Assembly (NCBI RefSeq): GCF_000161455.1
Contig: NZ_CM000745.1
Location: forward strand, 3,749,910 to 3,813,909
Reading direction: 5' to 3'
DNA length: 64,000 nucleotides
Origin: Bacillus pseudomycoides DSM 12442
Lineage (GTDB): Bacteria; Bacillota; Bacilli; Bacillales; Bacillaceae_G
Within the stretch, counting starts at the first letter, position 1, and every line of letters starts with the position of its first letter. The notes under the pieces were generated by a model that saw only the letters and a program-made list of their open reading frames with translations, made no database searches and was not told the origin of the DNA. Positions 53,578 through 62,179 of the stretch are shown here, piece after piece. Position numbers and translations under genes: made by a program.

Positions 53578-53608
53578 ATTTGTTCGATTTTTGTTATCAA
53601 ATTGTTCG
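53578..53608 (-). promoter_or_regulatory. Direct repeats, candidate response-regulator site
   Basis: ATTTGTTCG (53578-53586) and AATTGTTCG (53600-53608) begin 22 bp apart, two helical turns, upstream of the sugar-binding protein gene. AraC-type response regulators usually bind such direct repeats. Assignment is inferred from spacing and context only. Confidence 0.45.
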
Positions 53609-53626
53609 TTCGACGAAATCAGGGTG

Positions 53627-54793
53627 TCAATTTGTTTTATATAAAGTTCCACATTGTTTTTCTCGATATTCGGATGGCGTTGTTCCTGTACACTTTTTAA
53701 ACCATTTACTAAAATATTTACTATTTGAAATACCAATATGTTCCGCTACCTCTTGAATCGTAAGTGAGGTTGTTTGAAGCATTTGCATGGCAAGTTCAAG
53801 TTTTCTTCGTTCTGTAAAAGAATGAAAACTTTCACCTATTATCTTTTTAAAAAGCATACTAAAATGGCTCCTGCTTAGCCCCACCATCTCTGCCACTTCT
53901 GAAACAACAATTGGCTCTGATAAATGATTCATTGTATACAAAATAGCCTCTTTAATTGTTTTTGGCCAATTGTTAATCGTTACTTTATACTTAATCTCAA
54001 GTTCTGCAAATTGCTTCATCGATTTAACCGAATCGATCCATTGCTCTATACTGAACAGCTCCCCTGATGTAATCCAATATAGCTCTTCGTATGTACTCTT
54101 TACATCCATAAACATTTGCTCCATCATTTCCTTATAGTTTTCATTAAGAAATAAGAAACATTGCTCCTTTCCACATAAGATCTTCACATGTGGATTTGGT
54201 ATCTTTTGATCAATATCTTGTAATATGAGATGTAATCTCGATTCCGATCTTATAAAACAAGCATAATACCCATCGTTCATCCATTTCCATTCATTACGAA
54301 ATAAATCCACAAGTACTTCTTGAAACTGATTTTGAAAACCACATAACCATTGAAAAAAATCTTCGTAAAAGAGGAATTTTTGCTGTTCAATCCCTTCCGC
54401 TTCCCTATGAATCATTACCTCTTTTTGAAATGCTCGTAAATATTGATCCAGCTCCTCATCATGAAACGATGTTTTCAATAAATAACCTGAAACCCCCAGT
54501 TTAATTCCTTCTTGCGCATATTCAAAATCACGATGACAACTTAATAATAATACCTTTGTTTTCGGCGCATGTTGTTTAATCTTTTTCACAAACTCAATTC
54601 CATTTACAACAGGCATAACAATATCTGTAATAACCACTTCTGGCTCATGCTGTACAAACTCCTCCCATCCTCTCTCACCATTTGGCACATCCGCTACTAC
54701 TTCCATATTATATGCCGACCAATCTACCGCCATCTTCAATCCCCTTCGAACAATCGTCTCGTCATCCGCAATGAGCACTTTAATACGTTTCAC
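53627..54793 (-). CDS. AraC-type response regulator (YesN family)
   Basis: 388 aa from the GTG at 54793, nine bases after GGGAGG and overlapping the kinase stop by four bases (GTGA). Receiver domain (1-120) with acidic pair DD at 10-11 and phospho-acceptor Asp57 (VVITDIVMP); a middle region of unknown fold; C-terminal AraC DNA-binding domain with two HTH motifs (VSEVAEMVGLSRSHFSMLFK and IQEVAEHIGISNSKYFSKWF). Likely activates the downstream sugar import and beta-galactosidase genes in response to its kinase. Confidence 0.93.
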   Translation of the reverse strand: MKRIKVLIADDETIVRRGLKMAVDWSAYNMEVVADVPNGERGWEEFVQHEPEVVITDIVMPVVNGIEFVKKIKQHAPKTKVLLLSCHRDFEYAQEGIKLGVSGYLLKTSFHDEELDQYLRAFQKEVMIHREAEGIEQQKFLFYEDFFQWLCGFQNQFQEVLVDLFRNEWKWMNDGYYACFIRSESRLHLILQDIDQKIPNPHVKILCGKEQCFLFLNENYKEMMEQMFMDVKSTYEELYWITSGELFSIEQWIDSVKSMKQFAELEIKYKVTINNWPKTIKEAILYTMNHLSEPIVVSEVAEMVGLSRSHFSMLFKKIIGESFHSFTERRKLELAMQMLQTTSLTIQEVAEHIGISNSKYFSKWFKKCTGTTPSEYREKQCGTLYKTN

Positions 54794-56499
54794 TTCTGTA
54801 TCCCTCCCTTTGGCCAAAGAATCTGAACTATAGTTCCTTTCTTTTCTTCTGATTGAATCGTTAATCCGTACTCTAGCCCAAAGTGTAATTTGAATTTTTG
54901 ATCGATATTATATAATCCAAGCCCCCCTCTTTGTTCTGCAGACGGCTCTTGTAATAAATCCCGTTTCCGCCTATCAGAAATACCACGACCATCATCGGTA
55001 ATATGTATACATAAGTCACCATTATCCTTTTCAAATGCCGATAATGTAATAGCTCCATGTCCATCGTCGAAAGCATGAAAAAATATGTTTTCAAATATAG
55101 GCTGAAGCGACATTCTTGGAATATGTTCCCCTTTCATAGAAGACGAGACATTTTGCGTATAAGAAAAATGATTTCCAAATCGAATCTCCTGTACCTTTAA
55201 ATAGTGCTCAATAATGGTTAGTTCACTTTGGAGTGTGACAAGATCATTCGCAAAATTTAAATTCCCTTCTAACACAGCAACAAGATGATAAATCATTTCA
55301 CTTACATCACTTGCCCCCTGAAGCTTTGCTTTCCATTGAATAGAATTTAATGTATTAAATAGCAAGTGCGGATTAATTTGATAATGAATTGCCTTGAGCT
55401 CAGCTTCTTTTTTCAACTTTTCTTTCTGATATATTTCTTCTACTAATGATTTAATTTTAACAACCATTTTATTGAAATTCACAGTTAAACTCCCTACTTC
55501 ATCTTGTGAATTTACTGGTATATTTGTATAAAAATCTCCTTTACTTACTTGAGATATTGCATGATCCAAATTCGTGATATTTTCCGTTAACTTAGCCGAG
55601 ATTAAAAATGCCAGCATAAAAGCTAAGCACAGTGATACAACAATTCCAATTAATGTAACAAACAAAATAATTGTAGAAGATTGATAAAATTCTTTTTCTG
55701 GAATAATAATTTCTAGATTCCATTTATTTGATGCAATTGGCTTTTCCCAAATGATATCATCCTTGTTTTTTTTATAATTTTCATCCGTCGTATAAATCAC
55801 CTGTTTTTTTTCATCACGAATGGTAATCAATGCATGCAAATCTGTTTCTAATGAATCAATAAACTTAAATAAATCCGTCGCATCTGTTTCCACTAATATT
55901 CGGCTATCTTTCAAGCTACCGAATGATGTTTTAACTGGAACAAGTAATCCAATTACTTTGCTTTTATCAAGTGCAGAGTAATGGTTCGGAACATAGATCC
56001 CATTCCAATACCCCTGTGATAAATTCCCTTGTTCTTCCCAAAATTTTTCTTGTTTTAGTTTCTGCACATCTAAATACCGATCTCCATAATAATAACCGCT
56101 AGGTGTAATTAAAAAGATCCCCTTCGTTTGTGCTGTTTTATGCGCTTCTAAAAACCTTTCAAAATTTTTCTCAATAATAAATTCCGAATACGATTTCGGT
56201 GCTTCTTTTTTTAAAACAATTAATGTCGGGTCTGATAAATATTCTTGAATATCACTAGCAATTAAATGCATATGGCTTAATGTTAATTCAATTTGAGTTT
56301 GAAGCTGCGATATAGCAAACTTTCCATAATCCCCAAACTGTTCATTTACAAGATTGGATGACTTTTCATATGACATCCAACTAAACAACATGAGCGGAAT
56401 AAGTGCGACCACTAAAAAACATGTTAATAACTTTAAACGAAGGCTTGTTCGAATTTGTTGCACCAATCTCCATAATCTAAATTTCGTCATTCGCCTCAT
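54790..56499 (-). CDS. Sensor histidine kinase (YesM family)
   Basis: 569 aa; an ATG three codons further in (56490) is an equally good start. Two membrane helices (about 21-42 and 280-302) bracket a Cache-like extracellular sensor domain. HAMP follows (about 303-355), then His_kinase with the phospho-accepting region IHYQINPHLLFNTLNSIQ and the HATPase domain with GRGISDRR and GGLGLYNI. Probably senses an oligosaccharide or the loaded binding protein. Coupled to the YesN-type regulator by a 4-bp overlap. Confidence 0.93.
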   Translation of the reverse strand: MRRMTKFRLWRLVQQIRTSLRLKLLTCFLVVALIPLMLFSWMSYEKSSNLVNEQFGDYGKFAISQLQTQIELTLSHMHLIASDIQEYLSDPTLIVLKKEAPKSYSEFIIEKNFERFLEAHKTAQTKGIFLITPSGYYYGDRYLDVQKLKQEKFWEEQGNLSQGYWNGIYVPNHYSALDKSKVIGLLVPVKTSFGSLKDSRILVETDATDLFKFIDSLETDLHALITIRDEKKQVIYTTDENYKKNKDDIIWEKPIASNKWNLEIIIPEKEFYQSSTIILFVTLIGIVVSLCLAFMLAFLISAKLTENITNLDHAISQVSKGDFYTNIPVNSQDEVGSLTVNFNKMVVKIKSLVEEIYQKEKLKKEAELKAIHYQINPHLLFNTLNSIQWKAKLQGASDVSEMIYHLVAVLEGNLNFANDLVTLQSELTIIEHYLKVQEIRFGNHFSYTQNVSSSMKGEHIPRMSLQPIFENIFFHAFDDGHGAITLSAFEKDNGDLCIHITDDGRGISDRRKRDLLQEPSAEQRGGLGLYNIDQKFKLHFGLEYGLTIQSEEKKGTIVQILWPKGGIQK

Positions 56500-56540
56500 C
56501 CCTTATCCTACTCAGTTTATTTTTCAGAATATTCCAACTT

Positions 56541-56566
56541 AACTGTATTTTATCAAAAATACAGTT
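56541..56566. promoter_or_regulatory. Inverted repeat upstream of the sensor kinase gene
   Basis: AACTGTATTTT and its exact complement AAAATACAGTT are separated by four bases, 42 bp upstream of the kinase start. AT-rich with no T run following on the minus strand, it looks more like an operator than a terminator. Binding protein unknown. Confidence 0.45.
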
Positions 56567-56580
56567 AAAAGCTATAAAAA

Positions 56581-56611
56581 AAGAGCGCTTTATTGCAAGC
56601 GCTCCTTTTTA
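56581..56611 (-). terminator. Terminator of the XRE-cupin gene
   Basis: GGAGCGCTTGCAATAAAGCGCTC hairpin followed by TTTTTTT in the minus direction, directly after the stop. Confidence 0.88.
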
Positions 56612-56614
56612 TAG

Positions 56615-57187
56615 CTAAGAAGAATACTTCATCGTTAAATGCAAAACAGCTATTTCATCTCCAGCATTTTTATAACTATGCTTCTTATTCGCTTCAAACT
56701 GAATCGAATCAAATTCATTTAATTCATATACATCATTTTCAACTTGAATAGCAACTTGTCCTTTCATAACTGTAACAAGTTCAATCGCCCCTTCATGGTG
56801 AGACTCTGGCTCATACATACTTTGCGGTCTTAAACAAGCACGATGCATCTCCATGCCCGTTTCTTTCGTATACCGGAACATTGTCTCTAACCGCCATGCC
56901 TGTCCTACGTCTACCGAAAATCCTTCTCCACAGCGAGCAATCGCTACTGGTTCTCCAACTACCATTAACCTCGACAATGGAATTGACAGCCCCTTCGTAA
57001 TTTTCCAAATGACGGCTAATGTTGGATTCGTTTCACCTCTTTCGATTTTTCCTAATGTTAATTTACTAACCCCTGTTTTTTGCGCCAATTCTTCTAAACT
57101 CAGTTTTTGTTCATTACGAATTTGTCTTAATAACTGACCAACTTGCTGAATGACTTCTTTTGTTTGCATATCCTCTTTTTCTTTCAT
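56615..57187 (-). CDS. XRE-family regulator with C-terminal cupin domain
   Basis: 190 aa from the ATG at 57187 (MKEKEDMQTKEV). The frame is open 23 codons upstream without a site; AGAGGTG lies 11 bases before the chosen ATG. Helix-turn-helix at about 17-70 (LSLEELAQKTGVSKLTLGKI) and a cupin at about 110-188 (HHEGAIELVTVMKGQVAIQ). This architecture is common in local regulators of transporters or catabolic genes. Divergent from the DMT transporter, the likely target. Confidence 0.9.
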   Translation of the reverse strand: MKEKEDMQTKEVIQQVGQLLRQIRNEQKLSLEELAQKTGVSKLTLGKIERGETNPTLAVIWKITKGLSIPLSRLMVVGEPVAIARCGEGFSVDVGQAWRLETMFRYTKETGMEMHRACLRPQSMYEPESHHEGAIELVTVMKGQVAIQVENDVYELNEFDSIQFEANKKHSYKNAGDEIAVLHLTMKYSS

Positions 57188-57218
57188 AGTAACAAAATCA
57201 CCTCTAAGTATAAAATAG

Positions 57219-57250
57219 TTTACTTTAATCAACTTTAAGTATATTATACT
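57219..57250. promoter_or_regulatory. Divergent promoter/operator region
   Basis: For the transporter: TTTACT (57219-57224), 17-bp spacer, TATTAT (57242-57247). The perfect short palindrome AGTATATTATACT (57238-57250) covers this -10 region and also lies upstream of the XRE-cupin gene, a plausible operator. Confidence 0.55.
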
Positions 57251-57292
57251 ATACATAAATGTTTCGAATCTCGAAAGGAGTGCTTACGTATC

Positions 57293-58258
57293 ATGCGCGC
57301 AATATTATTAGGTATTTTATCATCCGCCTTTTTCTCTGCAACATTCATTATTAACAGAGCAATGAATGTATCTGGAACAAGCTGGGCTTGGACTGCTTCT
57401 TTTCGCTTTTTATTCGCTCTCCCTATTTTATTCCTTATCGTTTTATTTCGCAAAAACCTTTGGCCCTTATGGTCAGAAATGCGAAAACATCCCTTTGCAT
57501 GGCTAGGATGGGGATCTTTAGCAGGGATCGGCTTTTATTCTTTATTAAGCTTTGCTGCTGTCTTTTCTCCCGCTTGGCTTGTTGCAGGAACTTGGCAAGT
57601 TACAATACTCGCTGGCTTGCTACTATCGCCATTATTTTTTATTACGATTGAAACAAAAACAGGTACAAAACGCGTACGCGGAAAAATCCCACTTCGCAGT
57701 TTATACGTATCACTTTTCATTTTAATTGGTGTCATTTGTATGCAAGCAACAGAAGCTGGGCATATTACAGCCACTCAATTTATATCTGGTTTTCTTCCTG
57801 TTGTTCTTGCAGCTTTCTTATATCCATTCGGCAATCGAAAAATGATGGAAGTTGTAGGAGGACGCCTTGATACTTTCCAGCGTGTATTAGGAATGGCAAT
57901 CGGCAGCCTGCCTATAGCAATTATTCTTGCAATATATGGTTTTGGGGCAACAGGTATTCCAACATCCGGTCAAATGCTTCAAGGATTTTTATTAGCATTA
58001 TGTTCTGGTGTTATCGCCACAATGACATTTTTCTTTGCAACAGATTTAGCGAAAGATAACCTTTCCTTATTAGGTGCTGTAGAAGCAACGCAAGCCGGAA
58101 CTATGGTATTTACTGTTCTTGGTGAAATGCTTTTCTTAAATGGTTCATTCCCTATCGGACTCTCACTTATTGGGATGATTGTCATTATAGCTGGAATGAT
58201 CACAAATAGCATTTTGAATCGATCTATTCCAGTTACTAAACGAAAGAAAACAGCATAA
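57293..58258 (+). CDS. DMT-superfamily transporter (EamA/EmrE-like)
   Basis: 321 aa, ten predicted membrane segments, typical of the drug/metabolite transporter superfamily with the two-repeat EamA-like layout. AAAGGAG lies 12 bases before the ATG, rather far. Substrate unknown. Divergent from and probably controlled by the XRE-cupin regulator. Confidence 0.87.
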   Translation: MRAILLGILSSAFFSATFIINRAMNVSGTSWAWTASFRFLFALPILFLIVLFRKNLWPLWSEMRKHPFAWLGWGSLAGIGFYSLLSFAAVFSPAWLVAGTWQVTILAGLLLSPLFFITIETKTGTKRVRGKIPLRSLYVSLFILIGVICMQATEAGHITATQFISGFLPVVLAAFLYPFGNRKMMEVVGGRLDTFQRVLGMAIGSLPIAIILAIYGFGATGIPTSGQMLQGFLLALCSGVIATMTFFFATDLAKDNLSLLGAVEATQAGTMVFTVLGEMLFLNGSFPIGLSLIGMIVIIAGMITNSILNRSIPVTKRKKTA

Positions 58259-58280
58259 CAAATGAAAACACTGCATAAAT

Positions 58281-58316
58281 AAAAACATGATTATTCTTTG
58301 AGAATCATGTTTTTTA
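58281..58316 (+). terminator. Terminator of the DMT transporter gene
   Basis: AAACATGATTxTTC / GAxAATCATGTTT hairpin and a T run. Confidence 0.85.
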
Positions 58317-58441
58317 TTTGATCAAAATTGTATAATCCTTCCCTATTTTTTTATCAGAATAATATTTCATTTTCCATTTATACTTAAAAGCACCTAATTT
58401 TATGCTATACTACGATTCATGTGTACATGAGGAGGAAAATT

Positions 58442-59107
58442 ATGTTAAAAAAAGGAATCGCTGAATTTATTGGTACTTTTGTACTTGTATTATTTGGAAC
58501 TGGAACAGCTGTTTTAGGCGGCGGAATTGAAGGAATTGGAACTTTAGGAATTGCAATGGCTTTCGGATTATCAATTGTTGCTATGGCATATAGCATTGGA
58601 ACAATTTCTGGATGTCATGTAAACCCGGCAGTATCAATTGCCATGTTTGTAAACAAACGAATGAATGCTATGGAACTTAGCTACTATTTATTAGCTCAAG
58701 TTTTAGGTGGTTTATTAGGAACTGCAACATTAGTGACAATTTTAAAATCTTCTAATATGTCTTTAGATAACTTAGGACAAAATGCTTTTGGAAATCTTGG
58801 TTTGTCAGGATCTTTCTTAGTTGAATTTGTTTTAACATTCGTCTTTATTTTAGTAATTATTGTAGTAACAGGTAAAAAGGGAAACGCACAATTAGCTGGA
58901 TTAGTAATTGGCTTTACACTGGTATTAGTTCACTTATTAGGTATTCCATTAACAGGCACTTCTGTTAACCCTGCACGTAGCCTAGCACCAGCTTTATTTG
59001 CTGGCGGAGAAGCTGTATCTCAATTGTGGGTATTTATTGTTGCACCAATTCTTGGTGGTATCGTTGCTGCCATTGTAGGGAAATTTGTATTAAATACTGA
59101 AAAATAG
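58442..59107 (+). CDS. aqpZ: Aquaporin (AqpZ-like, MIP family)
   Basis: 221 aa from the ATG at 58442 (MLKKGIAEFIGTF) after GAGGAGG; the upstream open frame runs through the ribosome binding site. Six membrane helices and both NPA motifs (residues 61-63 in GCHVNPAVS and 176-178 in SVNPARSLAP). The residue after NPAR is Ser, not the Asp of glycerol facilitators, which favours a water channel. No glycerol genes are nearby. Confidence 0.9.
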   Translation: MLKKGIAEFIGTFVLVLFGTGTAVLGGGIEGIGTLGIAMAFGLSIVAMAYSIGTISGCHVNPAVSIAMFVNKRMNAMELSYYLLAQVLGGLLGTATLVTILKSSNMSLDNLGQNAFGNLGLSGSFLVEFVLTFVFILVIIVVTGKKGNAQLAGLVIGFTLVLVHLLGIPLTGTSVNPARSLAPALFAGGEAVSQLWVFIVAPILGGIVAAIVGKFVLNTEK

Positions 59108-59130
59108 AATCTTCGATCTTTCTGAAAGTA

Positions 59131-59167
59131 AAAGAAGCGAGCCCACTTATACGAGGCTCGCTTTTTT
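59131..59167. terminator. Bidirectional terminator between aquaporin and Rrf2 genes
   Basis: AAGCGAGCC / GGCTCGCTT with A/T runs on both sides, between convergent genes. Confidence 0.88.
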
Positions 59168-59598
59168 TACTTTTTAATTTTTGATTGTAAATTTGTAACA
59201 AGTTGCTGAACTGTTACATTCGCAAGTACGCTTTCCATCGCTTCTTGCGCTTGCATTAATATAATTTCTAATACCGATTGAATATTCGCACCTACTGGAC
59301 ATTCAATATTTGGATTCTCATGGAAAGAAAATAGATGTCCTTCTTCTACTACTTCCACTGCTTTATATACATCAAGTAATGTAATCTCATCTAAATCACG
59401 AGCAAGTGATGTACCACCTTTCCCTGCTTGTACATCCACTAGACCTGCTCTTTTTAACATTCCTGTAATGCGGCGAATCACAACTGGGTTTGTATTCACA
59501 CTGCCAGCAATCCATTCAGAGGTACAGCGAGAGTTTCGATCTATCGCAAGTAACGTTAACATATGAACACCTACTGTAAAACGGCTACTAATTCCCAT
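59167..59598 (-). CDS. Rrf2-family transcriptional regulator (YwnA-like)
   Basis: 143 aa from the ATG at 59598 (MGISSRFTVGVHML), preceded by AAGGAGGG; the frame is open 13 codons upstream. Winged helix typical of Rrf2 proteins. The three-cysteine Fe-S cluster of IscR/NsrR is absent (only isolated Cys in RCTSEW and ECPVG), as in B. subtilis YwnA. Target unknown. Confidence 0.88.
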   Translation of the reverse strand: MGISSRFTVGVHMLTLLAIDRNSRCTSEWIAGSVNTNPVVIRRITGMLKRAGLVDVQAGKGGTSLARDLDEITLLDVYKAVEVVEEGHLFSFHENPNIECPVGANIQSVLEIILMQAQEAMESVLANVTVQQLVTNLQSKIKK

Positions 59599-59676
59599 CT
59601 GCACACCCTCCTTTTTATTCATTCTATTAAAAGACAACTCTTATTATTATATACTATTTTTAATTTATACATAAAG

Positions 59677-59712
59677 AAAAAGCATGATTTCACAAGAAAA
59701 TCATGCTTTTTC
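59677..59712 (-). terminator. Terminator of the ABC exporter operon
   Basis: AAAAAGCATGATTTTC / GAAATCATGCTTTTT hairpin after the permease gene. Confidence 0.88.
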
Positions 59713-59715
59713 CTA

Positions 59716-60942
59716 TTATTGACGTTTAATAAATTTCGCTAAATCTTTAAATTTCACTTTGTCTGAGTAATTCATTACACCATTTACATAAATACGACTC
59801 GTAACAGCACTTAATATACCAATCGTCGCCAAAAGAATCGCAAGTGTTATCGTAATTTCTAACATCCCCGCCTCACCAGCTACAATGCGCGAGAATGTGA
59901 CCATCGGTGTAAAGAACGGAACATACGAACTTACAACAACAATAGTACTATTCGGATCACTTAATGATTTCATACTAATGAATAATGCTGCCATTATTAA
60001 AATCGACACCGGGAACATTACACCTTGTAAATCCTCAGTCTTAGAAACAACCGCACCAGCAGCTGCATACATCATCGCATAAAGGAAATATCCTGTAACA
60101 AAATAAATTAGGAACATACTGATAACTTGTGCATCTAGCTTTGTAAAATCAATTGGCAATCCAAATAATGAACCACTTTCTAAATCTACCCAGCCTAGTA
60201 CACAAGGAACAAGGTAACCACATGCCAATATAACAAGTTGTAATAACGCCGTTGAAACAACTGCCAAAATTTTTGCATACATCATAGTAAGAGGTTTTAC
60301 TTTCGGAATCATGACTTCCATAACGCGAGAAGCTTTTTCAGAAGCAATATTCATCGCAATTGTGCTTCCGAACGCAACAATGAACATATACAAAGCGAAT
60401 GTAAAGAAATATGCAATTCCGAAAGAGGCAGAACGATCTTTTATCGCTTCTTGTTTCACGGAAATTTCTGTTTGCAATTGTTGTGCAATTTCCGGTGAAA
60501 CATTATGTTTAGCAACCGTTACTGCCGTATATTGCTCCTTTAAATAACTAGCCATAATTGTAGAAGTTGTTTCACTAGGGAACCCATTAAACATATACGT
60601 AACCTCTGGAACTCCATTCTTTTCTTTCACATGGAATAAACCATCTAAATCTCCTTCTTCTACTTGTTTATGGAATTTATCAAAATCACCCTTTGAACCA
60701 ACCGTTATTTTTGCTGATGGCAATAACTTATTTAACTCTTCTTTTTGTATTTTATATGTAGAACTTTCTACTACAACTGCAATCTTATCTTTCTCCTTAC
60801 TTTTATCTCCATCAGAAGTGAAATGGTTAAATGCAAAGATTCCAAACACAACTAAAAATAAAATCGCACTCGTAATCAATGATTTTTTAGAAAAAAATGC
60901 TTCCCTGAAATAAAATGAAAATACATGAGAAAATTTACGCAT
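59716..60942 (-). CDS. ABC-2 transporter permease (NatB/YhaP-like)
   Basis: 408 aa. One N-terminal membrane helix (about 20-42), a large outside loop (about 43-170), then five further helices in the C-terminal half, as in NatB/YhaP-type ABC-2 permeases. The gene follows its ATPase with 2 nt between. Export substrate (Na+, peptide or lipid-like compound) cannot be told from sequence. Confidence 0.88.
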   Translation of the reverse strand: MRKFSHVFSFYFREAFFSKKSLITSAILFLVVFGIFAFNHFTSDGDKSKEKDKIAVVVESSTYKIQKEELNKLLPSAKITVGSKGDFDKFHKQVEEGDLDGLFHVKEKNGVPEVTYMFNGFPSETTSTIMASYLKEQYTAVTVAKHNVSPEIAQQLQTEISVKQEAIKDRSASFGIAYFFTFALYMFIVAFGSTIAMNIASEKASRVMEVMIPKVKPLTMMYAKILAVVSTALLQLVILACGYLVPCVLGWVDLESGSLFGLPIDFTKLDAQVISMFLIYFVTGYFLYAMMYAAAGAVVSKTEDLQGVMFPVSILIMAALFISMKSLSDPNSTIVVVSSYVPFFTPMVTFSRIVAGEAGMLEITITLAILLATIGILSAVTSRIYVNGVMNYSDKVKFKDLAKFIKRQ

Positions 60943-60944
60943 TG

Positions 60945-61829
60945 TTATTTCGCCCTTTCTACAAATATTTCGTTTAGCGTCGGCTCTAGCATTTTAAATT
61001 GCCTTAAGCTTACACCTTGCTCTTGCAATTGTTGCAAAATCTTTAGAGCTTCTGCATCGTCTTGTACTTTTACATAAAGAAGGCCTTGTTGTTTTTCATA
61101 CGGAACATGTATAGCTTCTAATCCCTTTTCATTCTCTGCTGTATCTTCAATAGTTAAATTACGAAAACCGTATTCTTTCTTAATATCACTTAGCTGTCCT
61201 TCTACGACTGCTTCACCTTTTTTCAAAATACATACATGTTGGCAAAAAGCCTCTACTTGTTCCATACGATGACTTGATAAAATAATCGTCTTTCCGCTCT
61301 GTACTTGTTCTTCAATAATACTAGCTAGCATTCCAGCATTAACTGGATCAAGTCCGCTAAATGGTTCATCTAAAATAAGTAGTTCTGGATTATGAAGAAG
61401 GGCCGCAATTAATTGGATTTTTTGTTGATTCCCTTTTGAAAGCTCTCCTGCCGTTTTAAATTTATATTCTGGGATTGCTAATCGTTCTAACCAGTGATCG
61501 ATTGCAAGATCGACTTCTTTCTTCGTCATTCCTTCTAATCTACCAAAATATCGCAGTTGATCTATTACCTTACTTTTTGTATATAATCCTCTTTCCTCTG
61601 GCAAATATCCAATTGTTACCCCACTATTACCAAATGTTTTTCCATCCCACGTAATAGAACCTTCATTAGGCGTTAATAACCCAAGAAGCATTTTAATTGT
61701 CGTTGTTTTCCCTGCACCATTTCGGCCAAGTAAACCTAACACTTCACCTTTTGGTAACGAGATTTGCAAACCGTTAACTGCCTTTGATTCTCCAAATGTT
61801 TTTGTTAAGTTTTGAATTTGTAAACTCAA
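60945..61829 (-). CDS. ABC transporter ATP-binding protein (NatA/YhaQ-like)
   Basis: 294 aa from the TTG at 61829 (MSLQIQNLTKTFGESK), nine bases after GGGGAGG; an ATG nine codons upstream lies before that site. Walker A GRNGAGKTT, signature ELSKGNQQKIQ, Walker B LLILDEPFSGLDP, switch histidine in SSHRME. C-terminal DUF4162-like extension (about 225-290). Energises the downstream ABC-2 permease. Confidence 0.92.
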   Translation of the reverse strand: MSLQIQNLTKTFGESKAVNGLQISLPKGEVLGLLGRNGAGKTTTIKMLLGLLTPNEGSITWDGKTFGNSGVTIGYLPEERGLYTKSKVIDQLRYFGRLEGMTKKEVDLAIDHWLERLAIPEYKFKTAGELSKGNQQKIQLIAALLHNPELLILDEPFSGLDPVNAGMLASIIEEQVQSGKTIILSSHRMEQVEAFCQHVCILKKGEAVVEGQLSDIKKEYGFRNLTIEDTAENEKGLEAIHVPYEKQQGLLYVKVQDDAEALKILQQLQEQGVSLRQFKMLEPTLNEIFVERAK

Positions 61830-61964
61830 AGTATAAAGCCTCCCCTTTAATATCATTCGTACTCTCTTAAAGACTATGATTGTTTGAAATAAAATATAGT
61901 ATTATATTTCATTCTCTTATATGTACCATCATCTCTAATCCATCATTTGTTTCATTTAGTTAAA

Positions 61965-62013
61965 ATTGTAAATAACAGAACGGAGTTTGTCAATTATAAT
62001 TGTCATTTTGACA
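61965..62013 (-). promoter_or_regulatory. Promoter and palindrome upstream of the ABC exporter
   Basis: Minus-strand promoter TTGACA (61993-61988), 17-bp spacer, TACAAT (61970-61965). The -35 lies in the palindrome TGTCAATTATAATTGTCA (61988-62005; core CAATTATAATTG is perfect), with a further TTGACA at 62008-62013 on the plus strand. A repressor site is plausible. Apart from this and AT-rich promoter-like sequence, the gap 61830-62179 holds nothing I can name. Confidence 0.6.
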
Positions 62014-62179
62014 ATAAAGTAAGTCAAATAACTCATTATCATTTTGTTCATCTTTCTAATATAGGGCACACTACTATATATACAAAAGACAATATACAAA
62101 AGTTCATAAAAAAGGTATAAAAAATATTATATTTTAATATATAATATTAAAGAATTTAGTTACATCAAGGAGGATACAT

